Notes: generated from the sequence alone by a model not told the origin. Counted from the first letter of the stretch, positions 25,327 through 39,650 are shown. The stretch: 64,000 nucleotides of DNA from Onchocerca volvulus (GCA_000499405.2 HG738140.1:6004701-6068700); one strand, 5' to 3'. Numbers and translations are program-made.

Positions 25327-25340
25327 CTACAACAAAAAGA
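25327..25340 (-). promoter_or_regulatory. Acceptor upstream of the 97-residue gene
   Basis: The minus strand reads TCTTTTTGTTGTAG, ending at 25327, 53 bases before the ATG. The short leader between contains an in-frame stop, so it is not coding in that frame. Suggests trans-splicing or a 5' UTR intron. Confidence 0.45.
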
Positions 25341-27221
25341 TAACGGAGCAATGAGAATTTTAATTAATATGGGCTTGTCCTTATTGTTCCAATGTTAGAT
25401 AATTTTGTGCAAAGCAATTTAAATGAGTTTCACGTTCTTAGTAATCAGAGTTTAAAGTTCCAGTTATGTTACAACTTAGAAAGCCAGCCTTAAGAACATG
25501 TGTAGTGTAAATAACATGCTTAAATGGCAAAATTTAGCTTGATGATATTGATTTTCATATCCTATAACTTTGACATCTTCTTTCCAAAATATGAATTGTA
25601 CTTTACGTCTGTTTCTTTTGAAAATTGTTGTAAACTATTTTATTCAAAAATTCTCACCATTTTTGCACAAAATACATTGTAGGAATTTACTATCTGATTA
25701 TTTATGAATTTGGAAAAATTGGAAAATTTCCAATGCAAATTGTTTGTACAAAAATTGTTTTCTCATTTGTTTTCTAATGAAAAAAAAAAAAAATGATAAT
25801 AGAATAGAAATTTAACTCAATCGACAATTGTCCATCGTTTTGTTGCACTTTTTTTTCCAAACTGCCCAACAACAGTTTATGTATAATGTCCGTTGTTGCC
25901 GTTGTTCTGTGGCACTCTCTCTTCATCAAAATTTCGATTTTTCATTTCTTCGAGCAGTTTTCTTTTTTTTTTTTTTTTTTTTTTAAAGCTAACAAGAACT
26001 TCAGTCATTTGAAAAATTTAATGAGTAATTCTGAACACATCACTTCTTTCATATATGTTCTTAGTTTTTCATGAATATATGTATATATGTTCGTTTCGTA
26101 TCTTCATGCTATATCCTCACTTAGATAATTCAATAGTGCTTGATAAATACTCGAATTATTGAATATAAATACTCGAATTGATTGGTGATATCTTATTGAC
26201 AGTTTGATTAAGAATTTGATTCTATAAAGTAATTTGTTGATAAATATTGTGGATTTTCCCAAAACATCTCGTAATTTCAATCGAATTTGTTAAATAAAAA
26301 TTGAAATATAAACTAAATTTTGTGATAATTTGTTATCATTTTTATCACCTTTTATCACTGTCTCCTTTTTTTTTCTTTTTTAAAAAATTATTTTTTGAAA
26401 TTCGCAATCTTCTCTTGATGAATTTTTTTCAATTTTTATATTCATGGAAAAACCATGTCTTATTTTACTAACAAAGATTTATCGAAATTTAAAGAAAAAC
26501 TTATGCTAAAAAATAAATTACTAAAATGACTGAATCATTTTTAATTCTTTTCGTTCTTATTTAATGTCTTCTTCAATCAATTTTCATTGAAAATTATCCA
26601 ACAGATGTTGAAAAAAAAAACTTATAAATTGATTCGAATAAAAATTATCATATTTAAATAATCAATTTTAATCGATCTAAGTAATTGAGTTAAACTATTC
26701 TTCCATCTAATGTTTGTTAAAATTATTTTCATTCAAAAAAAAGAAAGCAATGACGATAGATTTCAAATTCTTTAGCTAGAAAAATTTTTTATAATTCATG
26801 AAATATTAGTTGATTTTTGATCGGTAGAATATGATCATAAAATATTTTTTTATTATCAACATTAAAAAAAAAAAAGAAAAAAAAACAAATTTAAGTAAGA
26901 AATGATGAACAGAAATTGCATGCCAGGGAATGAATGTACTTCTTGTGAGCTCATATTTCCTGAAGCTTTCGCTTAAAATTATTTAAACTTTTTGCAAATT
27001 TTCTAAATTTTAACATATTTTAGAATTTTTGTAATTTGATACTGCATTTTGTATGCTTATAATTAAAGGAAAATGTGTGATGTTAGAGAATACTTACTAT
27101 AAACATGTAACTAATATCTTCTCTTCAAAATTAACAGATAAACAAATTATTTTGTTGTACTTTTTAGTCCGAACGGAAATTGCACAAAAAAAAAAAGGAA
27201 ATGAAAATCACCATCATGCTG

Positions 27222-27238
27222 ATGCATGCATGCATGCA
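27222..27238. repeat. (ATGC)n tetranucleotide tract
   Basis: Four ATGC units; see also 4597 and 21068. Confidence 0.85.
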
Positions 27239-29221
27239 AGATGGGATGGAAAATTTTTTAATCATTGAATCATTTAAAAATAAATGATGAAATAATCATT
27301 TATCTTATGGATTATGTAAATTAAGCAATAGCGGAGAAATTAGAATTCCAAATGATTAGACCGAAATTAATCATTTAATCGGTGTTTAATAGGTGTAATA
27401 TTTCTAAAATTACTACCTGCAAAAACTTCTGGTCAGCAAAAATTACAACATTTTAATTGATAAGTGTAAAATGATATAATGTAAATATAGACTAACTTAA
27501 CTAGTTTGACCTTTGCTCTGCAATCACATTATTGTAAATTGAGCAAATTGAAGATATAATTAATAATTTACAAATGAGAACAAAAATTTCATTAGCCATA
27601 TTTGAGTTTTTTGAAGATTAATGATACAGAGAGGCAAGTTCGTTTTTTTTCGTTTTTTCTTTTTTTTTTTTTGTCGAAAATAAACATTACAAAAACGATT
27701 ACTTAATGCACTGAATGCATGTACATGCAACGAAAAAAGCAGTAGATATTATCTAAAAAAAAGCATTTTTGTGAGAATTTTGAAAGCATTTGTTGCCAAT
27801 TGTTTGTTAGTGATTTTTGTTTGACCTAATTTTTGACCTCTTATCTTATTATAAAAATCAAGTCCGTAATTAATAAAAATTAAAGTTATCGATCATCCAA
27901 AATTTATCATTTTTTTTTTTTTTTAAATCTATGCTGCGTTTTGCACGGGAAAGATAAATACGCCTTGTCGCATAATTCATAACTGTGGACAACAAGGAAA
28001 TGATTTATTGGTAAAATAAGAAATGCATAGCGAGATTTCAGATGGAATTTAACTATACTTCTAATCTGAATTACCTCAAAGGTCAAAAAGGTCAGAGTAA
28101 ATGTTGTGAATAAATAAGGCTTAATATTTCATTGATAAAAAAAAGTTTCATCCATTTATTGGTAAAATTTGGAAAAAAAAAAACAGAAACATAAATACTT
28201 TCAAATACTTGGCTGTTTTGATGTATTACTTTTCTGCGTTATTGGTAAAAAAAAATGATTAAGAATAAAATGATTGAAAACAAAATAAGAGGGTCAAACT
28301 GATTTAATGAAAATCTGAATATCGAATTCCGGGAATTTATTTCATTAAGTTTGGTATGCAGAATTTCATCAAATCAATTTCAGTTGAAATGTTCCGTTTC
28401 TAATGAGAATCGGAATTACTTTTTCTCTTTGTCATATGCAAAAATTCTTTCAAATTCGAAATTACTTTTCCTTCACGAAATAACACTTTTTGCATGATAA
28501 TATATGGAAATGACAAGCTTTAGTTTGCATTTAATACTTGTCATTTTTGGAACATTGATCAGAAGTGACATTAATAAGAAATGGAAATCATTGATCAGTC
28601 ATGCGAGATATTCTTCGAATTACCGTAGCTATTGTACATCAGCAACGATTTATGCGAATCTTTTACGACATATGTGAATCTTTTACGTCAATCTTTTACG
28701 TTAGCTAACAGAAATATCGTTTTGAGATGTGACGTACGGCAACATTCAGCAAGTAATTTCCATTACAGAATCATTGATTTCGTTCAGATTTTTTTCAGTA
28801 CTTTATTGAAGTTATGCTTCAGAATGAAATTTTAAAATAGAAAAATTATTTACTTTGACCAAGAAGTATTTCTGCTTTATACTTGTAACAGATATGTATA
28901 AGAAATGAATCTTTCGAGGACTGTTTAGAGTCTGTCTATTTGAACAATGACAGTTGAAATTGTACTTTATAAACTTCAAATCGCAAACAGCTGCAAGCGT
29001 CTATTTAATCGGTCACTAAGAACTGATTTGTTATTGGTTAGGAAACAAGGAAATAAGCATCTGATTTGTTTACTTACCTGAGAAGTGAGTTAAAAGTTAA
29101 GGATAAACAATAATTTGGAAATAAAGACGGTGCTATTTCGATTAATAACTAACTTGTGTTTCTAATCAAAATCTGAACTTCTGAAATTTTCGAATTTTTC
29201 AAATTTCATACAGCATTTGCT

Positions 29222-29267
29222 GAAACTGGTAAATAAATAGGAATGAAACTGGAAAATAAATAGGAAT
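29222..29267 (+). repeat. 23-bp tandem duplication
   Basis: GAAACTGGTAAATAAATAGG plus AAT at 29222-29244 is repeated with one change at 29245-29267. Confidence 0.8.
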
Positions 29268-30116
29268 GAAATGAGTGATAATATTTCTTGCATAGAATCA
29301 AAATTAGAATAAAAAGCAGCATATAAGGAAATTGATAATTGATTATAACGCAATAATCACTATAACGTAATATATAAATAAATTCACCCCTAATTACAGA
29401 ATTGTGGGAAAAAATTTGCTATTTGTCTTTTTTATGAAAAACAAATTTAAAAACCCGAAAAGGTTAATATCTAAAAAATCATGAAAATTCATAAAAACGG
29501 AAAATATCAGTGAAATGCTAACTTAGTTTTATGGAAAAAAAAACTTTAATTGATATATGTTGCAAAAATCGATTAGAAATATAAAGAACTTAAAAAAAAT
29601 TGAAAATAACTGGTGCTTTAATTGTTGAAATTACTAATATAATGTTACTTGCAAATTTATTCTGTATCTTGGATACTTATCATTCGATGATAAGACAGGT
29701 ATATTGTAATGTTCATCTCACTAACTGATACTTGGTTAAAACTTGAAATTTCAAGTTTCAGAAAAAGTATTCAAGAAGCATATAAAGTTCATATCTGTTA
29801 TAAAAGAATTATCAGCAAAAATTTCGCATTGTTTTTTTCGTAAATACTTCTTTAATTCACTATAAATATTATTTCTTTGTGATGCAGAATTGTGAAATCA
29901 ATATTATGCAAATTTGAGACAGAGTTTTTGTAACTTAGAAATTCTAATAAATAATGTCTAGAAAAGTCTAATCTAGCCGACTCTTCAATATTTTCATCTT
30001 AATAATCTCATTTTTGAATAATTAATTCGCATTTTCAATATTAGTACATATGCAATGAATATTTATTTCACGTTTTGAATATTATTAAGTTCATAGTTTC
30101 CACTTTATTTTTTCAG

Positions 30117-30794
30117 TAATTTAAACAAGAAGTAGCAAAATTCTGCGAAATTTTTGATGTTGATTTTTTAAAATCGTTTTTTTTTTCTTTGAGTTATTTT
30201 AACAAAAATGAACAGTTAAGAGATTAATCATTCAATATGGAACGATTGATCAGTTTCTTGATCAGTCATACCAATCATCTCCAAATATCTTTACTGTTAA
30301 AACAATCATCCGGTTGATCGATGAGTAATTAATTATACGTCAAATAATTCTTATATCAGAGGAATGTGAAATTAATTGCAATTTTAGTTAAAGAAAGGAA
30401 ATGAATTTTTTTTTTTTTACAATTTAATCAAGGATTAGTAAAGTTTTGCGAAATTTAAAAACGCAGTTTTTGCTGATCATTCTTTAAAATTATTTTTGCT
30501 CAATACCATTTTTAACAAAAATGAACAGATAAGAGATTAATCATTCAACATGGAACGATTTGATTTGATCAATTCCTTGATCAATCATAACATTTATTTC
30601 CAGTTATTCTAATCTTATTGTTAAAGCAATCATCCGATTGATCAATATAAATATTCCAAATATTCTAGCCAATTACTGTTAAAAGCAATCAAATCGGCTG
30701 GATCAGTGAGTGGCTAATTGTGCGTCAAATAATTCCAATGTCCGAGGAAGATATGCAAATTAATTGCACTTTTAGCTAAAGAAAGGAAATGAAT
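30117..30794 (+). repeat. Tandem duplication of a 0.3 kb unit, diverged
   Basis: Copy 1 runs 30117-30406 and copy 2 30420-30794. Shared blocks in order: TGCGAAATTT, ACAAAAATGAACAG, AGAGATTAATCATTCAA, TGGAACGATT, AATCATCCG, CGTCAAATAATTC, ATTAATTGCA and AAAGAAAGGAAATGAAT. Copy 2 is longer because the AATCATCCGATTGATCA part is locally repeated. Confidence 0.8.
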
Positions 30795-30836
30795 GAATGA
30801 TAAGAGGTTAGTAGCAATAAAAATGAGAAAAAAATG

Positions 30837-30856
30837 AAGGAAGGAAGGAAGGAAGT
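30837..30856 (+). repeat. (GGAA)n tract
   Basis: Five GAAG/GGAA units between the 0.3 kb duplication and the 35-bp minisatellite. Confidence 0.85.
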
Positions 30857-30951
30857 CGCAATCGTAGAAAAGGATAAAATCCAGCTGCAATCGTTCTCTC
30901 TGAAAATTGAAAAGTTTGCTTTGCTTAGATTGATGTCTTTGATGAAAATAC

Positions 30952-31177
30952 AACTATTCGACTTCAAATTCGTCCAATCGGAATTGAACTATTCGACTTC
31001 AAATTCATCCAATCGGAATTGAACTATTCGACTTCAAATTCATTCCAATCGGAATTGAACTATTCGACTTCAAATTCGTCCAATCGGAATTGAACTATTC
31101 GACTTCGAATTCATTCCAATCGGAATTGAACTATTCGACTTCGAATTCATCCAATCGGAATTGAACTATTCGACTTC
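30952..31177 (+). repeat. 35/36-bp minisatellite, seven copies
   Basis: Seven copies contain AACTATTCGACTTC followed by AAATTCATCCAATCGGAATT or a close variant. Units alternate between 35 and 36 bp (ATTCATCC against ATTCATTCC), and later copies carry TTCGAATTC where early ones have TTCAAATTC. The end degenerates at 31177. Confidence 0.93.
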
Positions 31178-33162
31178 GAGTTAATCTTTTATTTCTTGCG
31201 CTTCTCTATTAATATCTTTTTTATCCGTTATTTTGTAATTATCGCTAATTAATGAGAAGTATGGTTCTTCTTTTTTCATCAAAGATATAATTTATCACTC
31301 ATATTCATAAAGAAAGCAGTATCAATTAGTTCAAAAAAAAAAAAAAAAAAATTTGAACAACTTTATGTATAAATAATGACAATGATATTTCGATACATAA
31401 TTGATAAGCATTTCTTTTATATGATATTTGATAATTTTGATTTTCAAATAATCAGTTAATTTTTGCTGAATATCACTAAATATTTCATGTATTCAGAATT
31501 CATCTATTTGTTAGTGAATTTCCTGTTTTTATGAGTTATCTCGTAGTATTAAAATTGCTACAGTAAGCAGTATATCATTAGATAATAATAGATTTGAAAT
31601 TGTATTTTTCCTAAAATAACTAACCTAATTTTCTAATCTAATTTTTTTTAATCCGAGAAGAATTAATGATTTGTTGCTTGTTCAAAGGGATTAGAATTAA
31701 GTCAGCTGCAAAATAAACATTTTTCGAGCAAATTTTCGATGGGTAAGTAACTATCAAAATAATTAAATTATTTTCAGTTTGCATTTAGGATACGTGAAAA
31801 ATGAGTTTCTAGAATTAATGTTAGATAGACTCAAAAATAATGCATAGTGTGAAGATGCACAGAAATTTAAGGTAAATGTTGTAGTAAAATTAAAATATAT
31901 CAAAATCATTGTTAATTGGATAATTATGATTTTTTTTTTTTTAAATCACAGAACGATTACGCATAAGAAGAACTAAACAAATGATAACATCTGCTTAATT
32001 GCTATGATTATTCTAATTAGCTATTTTAAAAGTATCCAATTCAAATTTTCTTAAATATTACGGAGACGAAGTAAAGTAAATATATCGCAAGATCTATTTT
32101 CACAAATATTTAAATAAAAGTTCCTCTTATTTTTTGTTATCAAATCAATATTAAGCCAATACTGATTGCTATCAAGTTAAAAAGTAATCGGCAAAATTAT
32201 TTTCACCAGATAATATAAATCGGAGAATGTAGTGAGAATGAGTAGTGATAAAAATGAAAAATTATCATATTTATACTACTTCATAAATTTTTTCCTTTAT
32301 TTCTGATTTCTGATAAATAACAAGAGGGATTGATAAAAATGCTTAGAAAACAATGCATTTCTACCTTTTACAATCAGCCAAGTTTATTTTAAGTAGCACG
32401 CGATGTAATGCATATAGCTTGCTTCAGTTATGAATAAAATCCAAGTAAAAAGATTGAAATTTGAAATGAGAGGAAAAAAAATAGTGATATCATCAATTGT
32501 AAGAGGAGTTGAAAATCAAGATTGATATGTAAGACTAAAAACGAAATTTCAGAAATACAAGACAGGATTTCAAGAAATATAAGCTTACGAGGGATAAAAC
32601 GAATTGGGAGATGGAAAAATCTTTTATCCTGAAAAATCTTTTTAAAAATTAATTAAATCACGTTGATTTTCTGAAATCTAAATTGAGCGGATACGATGAA
32701 ATGCAGTATTTCTCGCACATTAATGAATGGAAAATAGAGTAGAATTGAGTACAAATTGAGTACAAAATTAAGTACGCTACACTCTTACTCGTCCTACCAC
32801 TATCCTTGTTCAAAATTTACTTTCTTGCTCAACTCGAATTAAGCAATTTTTGTACTTTTTCATTCTTGGAGTAATAAAAAAGGAAAAAAAAAATGATCTT
32901 TTGAAGTGAAAAATTTTTGTACATAAATGTATATATATATTCACAATCCTTTTTCACATTCACACATCCTTTTTTCTTCCTTTTTCTCCACTTTTTTCCT
33001 CTTCTCCTAAACCAATCTTCCTCTTTCTTTCGTTCCTTCTTCCTTCACTTTTTGGCATCAGAATCATCGTCCAATTATCACCATCAGCTGCTTCTTCATT
33101 CCATTAACCGATTGATTCCATATGGTTGGTTTGTTTGGTTCATTCCCCTTTGATAGGTACAC

Positions 33163-33258
33163 CACACACACACACACACACACATACACACACACACACA
33201 CATACACACATACACACACACACACACACATACACACATACACACATACACATACACA
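33163..33258 (+). repeat. (CA)n microsatellite
   Basis: About 95 bases of CACACA with interspersed CATACA units. Open frames on both strands here are artefacts of the repeat. Confidence 0.95.
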
Positions 33259-33827
33259 GTTGTACACATTAAATCAACACTTCGATGGTCTATCCAACCT
33301 TCTGCTAAAAAATCATTTAACTATTTCAAAAAAAAAAGCATTTAAAGTGGACATCAGGCTTAGGCTGAATTGAAAGTCTCACGTGGACAGAATCATTCTT
33401 TCATGATACATTAAATTATTTTTAATTTGAATGCCTAGCTTTTCTTGGCTTCTAAGGATTTCATTTTATAATAATAGCAAGGAATGAAGTAGTTGAAAGT
33501 TAGCTTTACTTGTACCTAACATCTAATTTTAAAACTTAAATTATTTCAGCAAAAATGCTTATATTAGACATACTCATATTTCAGATATCATATACTCATT
33601 CTAGATTAGAGCTATTCTAGGTACAGATAGTGTTGATCAAATAAAAAGTTTAATTAATGTAAATTTTGACAAAAAAACTGTTTCATTCATGAAGAACATC
33701 AATCTTCTTATTTAATAACATTTTTAGGCAATAATATATCGATATTGATAAGATCAGTTTATTTAAAAGTATATAACTTAATTTTAAAAGGTGTTGGCGA
33801 AGTTTTAGATCTATTCGGTCTGTGTAA

Positions 33828-33985
33828 TTAGACCAAGAATGAGTAATTTTTTTCTTGATAAATGGTGGTTTCGTCAATTCATATAATCTGGCCAAGAATG
33901 AGAAATTTTTTTTGACATTGGTTAGTTGAAAGTCAAAATTCAGAATTGAATAGATTGATCTGGCCAAGGATGAGTAACTTTTTTG
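33828..33985 (+). repeat. Imperfect tandem repeat, about 65 bp, three copies
   Basis: The word CCAAGAATGAGTAATTTTTT recurs at about 33830, 33893 and 33963 in variant form, followed by TTGACATTGG or TTGACGTTGA in the last two. Confidence 0.7.
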
Positions 33986-36900
33986 ACGTTGATACAATTT
34001 TGTGCTTACCGGTAAAAATACGCATGTACATTTGGCTGTATAATAAATAAAATCTAATCACACAAATTTTCCTGATAATTCTTCATTTTATTTCTTGTCT
34101 TATTCCGCTTCCGTTTTTTTTCCTTCTTTTCTTTCAGCCATCCAAATATTTCCTAAAAATTTTGTATTTTTGTCTTAAAAAATAATTTTTTCTAGAAATT
34201 CCATTTTTGTTGGCATTAATCGAAAGATTTTATTAAATGTTGTGACGCCATTGTATTTTGCATAGATATTTTATAAAAACAAACTTAAACACAACTATTG
34301 CCAGTACTCTATTTTCTTTGCTTCATTTTTAAGTGAAGCATCATTTTTCGCTGTCAAAAAGCGAAAAACTTGTTAAAATTTGAACTTACTTATGACAGCG
34401 AGAGCTGAAACCTCGTTTAAAAATAAAATGAGGAGTAGGAAAATGATGATATTCGACCAAAACGTAAGTGATACTTTAAAGTGAAATGCTGAGAAGTTTC
34501 CGTGAATTGCTTCACAAAACGTTATGTCTTATATAATATCAAATTCAACAACAAAAAAAAAAAAGGAAGAAAACCGTTCATTTAAGTTTTAATTCATATA
34601 AGGTAGATAAGCTGATTAATTTAAAGGCCATTAGGCTCATGAATGGCTTTCGAATAAGGGAAAATTTGAAATCTCTTTAAATCGATCTGAAATATTTTCT
34701 TCTCTTTTTTTTTCACCATTCTTTCTTTCTAAGTTTCTTTATCAGTTTTTTGTTGGAATGTAATTTCGTGAATCTTAAAGAGAAACAGTCTCTAATATAC
34801 ATAATTTAATACCATTATTTCAATTTGAATTTACTTTTTTTTTTGTATAATATTTGAGTTCTGGGATTTCTACTTTAATTTTTCACAATGGCCAGTCTAT
34901 GTAAATTCAAATTTGATATTTATATTAGTGAATGTGTCTAAAGATTCTAAAATGGATAAGTTATTGTATTCAGAAACAGAGAATTTGAAATCTAAAGTGA
35001 TTCGCAAATTATTATGATTCTCCTTAATTAAAATATTACGATTCTTATCGAAAACTACGAAACAAACTACAAATAACTACGATTCTTATCGATTCATAAA
35101 AGCTTCCATTCATGATTATTGTTATTCTTTATGCCATAGTTTGCAATTCTATGCGCGATATCGTTTTGATGAAAATGCGCTTCAGAATCATTTCAGAATT
35201 CAGTAAAATTATTTTACAGGCGCTCCAAGAGCGATTGATCGCCAAGCGATCCTTCTTTGACTAATTCTGACTAATTGCATTTCATTTCTGGGTGTTGTAC
35301 ATATCATATATCTCCTCCGGTATTGTTTTCCTGAGCTTAAAGCTTCAAAATAACTTGTTCTGTCGCAAAACAACTGCAAAAAATACTTTTCAGCCTAATA
35401 TTTCAAGGAATTACTGTCGCAAAAACTATCTCAATCTAAAATTTGCATGCAGAAATAAGTAAGTTTTTTATAGTTATTATTCATGAAATTTTTTATTTTC
35501 GAAATGTTTTCTTATAATGATTGGCTCCAAGCTTTATTGCCGAAGTTATAAATATTAAATAGAACAAAGAGACTAGAAATATGTGCAAAAAATTAATTTA
35601 AAAAATCAATAAAAACGATCAATTTACCAATTTAAAAAATAGAATCTTGATGTATGTGAAAGATTTTGAAATTAAAATAAATAGAAAGAAGCTATTTATT
35701 GCTTTTTATCTATTTTATTCTTATCAATGTATTGGCTTTTTTGAATATCATTATTGAAAAGTGGCATAATTTTAATATTCGAATTTTATTTATATTTTAA
35801 TTTGCCGTCCCTGGACTACGAAAAAATTTCTTTTTTCTTCCATATTTTATACTAATAAATGATATATCCTATAAAGATATCGCTGCAAAAAAAAAAAAAA
35901 ATGAGACTTGACGAAGTTTTATGATAAAATTCTTTTTATCATTATATTGATTAATTTGTCAACAGAATTACTCAAATTGAAATAGAAATGTTTCATCTGT
36001 TATAATGAATGATCGGCCAAGTGCAATTCATTATTTTTTGATTATCACAACTCCAGACTTCCATAAGACATGTAAAAGAAATAAAATAATTTTCTGAAAA
36101 TAGTTTTCTAAATTAATTTTTTTTTTTTTAAATTTCTTGATAATAAGAATATTTACATTAATACGATGAATAAATTTTCCGCAGAAAAGCAAACAGTATG
36201 TATCATCTATTCAATTTCTTGAATCTCACAAACCACGTGAGAGCATTATAAGTTTTGTATTTTTATTTGCTTAAAAATATTTATTTGTTTTGTTTACTTA
36301 ATTCAAATATTACTTATTTTTTGTTTTTTATTTGTCGTTCATTTTAACAATTTGCAGAACAAGTTTCGAAGACTTCTTCAATCAAACGAGTAACACTCAC
36401 TTTTCATTTCGTTACTTTAAAACTTCTTAGTTCATATTTCCATTAAATTCTAATCAATACTATACTACCGTAGGTATTTTAATTTAATTTTTAACTATGT
36501 AAGTTGATGTAATTTTTGATCCGAAATGTTTTCAAAACTTCTTTTTATAAACATTACTAATTTTTTTGAAACTTGAATTTGTTAAGAATCAAATCAGACA
36601 ATTTATCTGTAAATATTCTAGATTCTAACGCTGGTACAATTTCGCAGCAGTAAAAAATCCATAAAATTTTGATCAAGTATCAATTATAATAGAGAATTTT
36701 GCGACAAATTGAATTTTTCATTTCATTTTTAAAGAAATTCATTTATATCATAGAAAATTTTCATCGCATCATTCTTATCTGTCATAATGGACAACTTTCA
36801 AACTTTTACTTCCTGTACACCCCAATGATTCAGAATATTTGACTATTTCTTTCTTTAAAGAAATGCCAAAATTTTTCTTCATTTCTGTTGTTATTTTTAC

Positions 36901-37233
36901 CCTTTTTCATAGCTGCTGTTTTTGTTCTAATAAGAAAACTGATCTTACCAAGAATCATCGAATCTTTCTGCCATCATCATCTGAGATTATTCAGATTCAG
37001 ATTGAGTTGCACAGCAAATGGCATTCTTTCAGATGATTTCAGAATTAGCATCAATTATTTGGTCTTGTAGCGTTTGTTTTAAATATTTAACTGATTTTTT
37101 TCATCATTATCTCTTATGTTCATTTCTTTTTTTTAGAGACTATCTTATGAAATGCGACATTAACATATTAATTTTTTTATAAGCTTTCTTATCCCATTAA
37201 TAAATTCATTTCTGCTCATATTTAAACATGAGG

Positions 37234-37273
37234 AATTGGTGACCACCAAAATCAATTGGTGACCACCAAAATC
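37234..37273 (+). repeat. Exact 20-bp tandem duplication
   Basis: AATTGGTGACCACCAAAATC is present twice in a row. Confidence 0.9.
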
Positions 37274-37898
37274 AACCTCTTATTGGCTGATCCATCGAAG
37301 AAGTTCTTGGATAAATTAATTTTATACCAATCATCTTTTCAATAATAAGATGATCACTGAATAAAGTTAGATTCCAATGCTTGAATCCTATAATGATTGA
37401 ATTATAAAGTGTATTTGAATATCAGAAATACTGATTTGAATATCTATTATTATGCAAATAAATTGACAGTACTAAATTATATCTTAAAATATTTGGCATA
37501 ATTTCAGGAAAACTGAAACTTTTTAGCATGCTAAACTTATAAATTTATCACTTATTAGTTATTTATTTTAAAAATCATACAAATTGCTTTTAAAACTGAT
37601 TACATCTGTAGTAATTTCTAGTATATAACTCATTAACCAATTGCTACCGTAATATTTATTTTTACCATAAATTTTATTATGAAAGTAAATTTTTTGATTT
37701 TACCTAAAATATATAATATTAAATTATCAGACTTTTTTGGCGCAATACTGTAGAATTTGTGATTTCAATTGCTCGATAGAGGAATGAATGTGAAGTAAAG
37801 CAGCACAGAAGAGAAATAATTGTGGTAATCCCAAAAAGCATTTGCAGGTGCATTATTTTTCTAATTTACATACGATTTGTTGTGCATTTTTATAAAAT

Positions 37899-37968
37899 AC
37901 ACACATACACACACGCACACACACACACACACACATACACACACACACACACACACACAAACATACAT
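37899..37968 (+). repeat. (CA)n microsatellite
   Basis: About 70 bases of CACACA with two CATACA interruptions, followed at 37982-37994 by a short ATGC tract. Confidence 0.95.
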
Positions 37969-39097
37969 AGATATTCATTGACATGCATGCATGTGAATAA
38001 ATGCTTGCATCTGTTGTATGCTAAATGCAAATATGTAACCGTTGTTGTTTTTGTTGAACCGAAAAAGATATCGACATAACAAAATGCGCAAGAAATATTG
38101 CTATCGTTGATAAGCTAAGCAAACCATCTTTTGATGATATATTATCACTTTATCAAGCACATAAATATATATCAGCTGAAGCAACAGTTGCTCATATTAT
38201 AACAATTAAGCATAGAATAAACTCTAATGTATTATCATTTTATCAACCAAAAAGATATCTAGCAGAAGGGAAAGTTTTGATTTGAATTGATTTTTTAGTT
38301 TTCCTTTTTTTTGTAGTAGTCTTTTTTCAGCAAAGTTTATTTTAGCGGAAAAGTTTAATATCCATAATTTTAGCAAATACACAAATGATAGGCAATCAAA
38401 AGAAAGATATGATCGATTTCAAAGGATGATCATGATATCTTTGAATGTATTAGTATTTTCCATTGATATATCAGTAGAAACAAAGATAGGGATTGCACGT
38501 ATTCATAATTATAGCAAATATTCAAATAATAAGAAATGAAAAGAAAGGTATGATCGATTTCTAAGGATAATTATGAAAAACGGTAAAGGAAAGCAGGTAA
38601 CAGTCCACTATCATCCAATCATTGTTTATAAGCCTACCAAGCTGGCGCCATTTGTTATTTATGTTATTTGTGCATTATGCAATAAATATTATCGTAATAC
38701 TCTTAACAAGATAGAAGGAGAGTGGGGAAGGGAAAAAGACGGTATTTCGAGTATGATAGCATTAGTTCTGCGGTGATGCTCATTGTCTGCATCAGAAAGT
38801 TTCTATTTTTAAGTGTAATTTTATCTCTTTGTAACTTAATGTGAGTAATTAATTTTGAAATCTTAATTAAAATAAAAAATTTAAATGTAATATAAAAAAT
38901 ATTCATAATAAAATTTAAGTAATTTTTTTATAGGATAAAAGAATAGTTTTTGTTGTGATATTATTGAATCTTTCATGAGTTTAAATTTAAATGAATTTTG
39001 AAGCTTTGGTCAAGATTTTCAGAATCAGATGCTTTATATTAAGGTACAGAGAAATTGAAATTTAGTTTAAAAGTTGAAAATTTATCTCAATTATACA

Positions 39098-39180
39098 CAC
39101 AAATCGACATATTTGACACATGGGGCGAAATTATTCATTATTAATTAGATTGTCCTTCATTTTAAGGTATTTCGAAATAT
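39098..39180 (+). repeat. Direct repeat, copy 1 of 2
   Basis: CACAAATCGACATATTTGAC, then TTAATTAG and TGTCCTTCATTTTAAG, recur with substitutions at 39572-39650 in the same orientation. Confidence 0.65.
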
Positions 39181-39571
39181 TCCAAATAATACTGCAAAAT
39201 AATTTTACTAAATAATTTTATTAATTATAGTAGATCATAACTGTTTAACATAAGTTTGTGTTAAAAAATAAAGTAAATAGTAAACTGTTCAATCTTATGC
39301 ACAGCAAAAATCACATTTTGAAATAATTTTTTATGAATTAAAGAATTAATTTTATCCAGTAAATTTAATGCCAATCTTTCAAGAGTTCCGTATGTAATCA
39401 TAATGGCATTATTTAAAAAAAAAAAAAAAAAGTCATATTTCGTATTGGACAATTCCAATACTGATCAGTTAAATTAAAAAGGATGATTAAAAAAAAACTC
39501 GAAAAATGAAAAAATAAAATAGTAGCCGTTTATTTAAATAAAGGTTAAAAAACTTATATAGCATTAGCAAT

Positions 39572-39650
39572 GTCACAAATCGATATATTTGACATATGAA
39601 AGAAAATTACTCCTTAATTAGGATGTCCTTCATTTTAAGCAATTTCAGCG
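39572..39650 (+). repeat. Direct repeat, copy 2 of 2
   Basis: Partner of 39098-39180, about 470 bases downstream; together they lie just upstream of the first recognised exon of the following gene. Confidence 0.65.

Noticed and set aside
33064..33373. Cys/Val and Thr/His repeat frames on both strands
   Set aside because: Direct reading of the (CA)n microsatellite.
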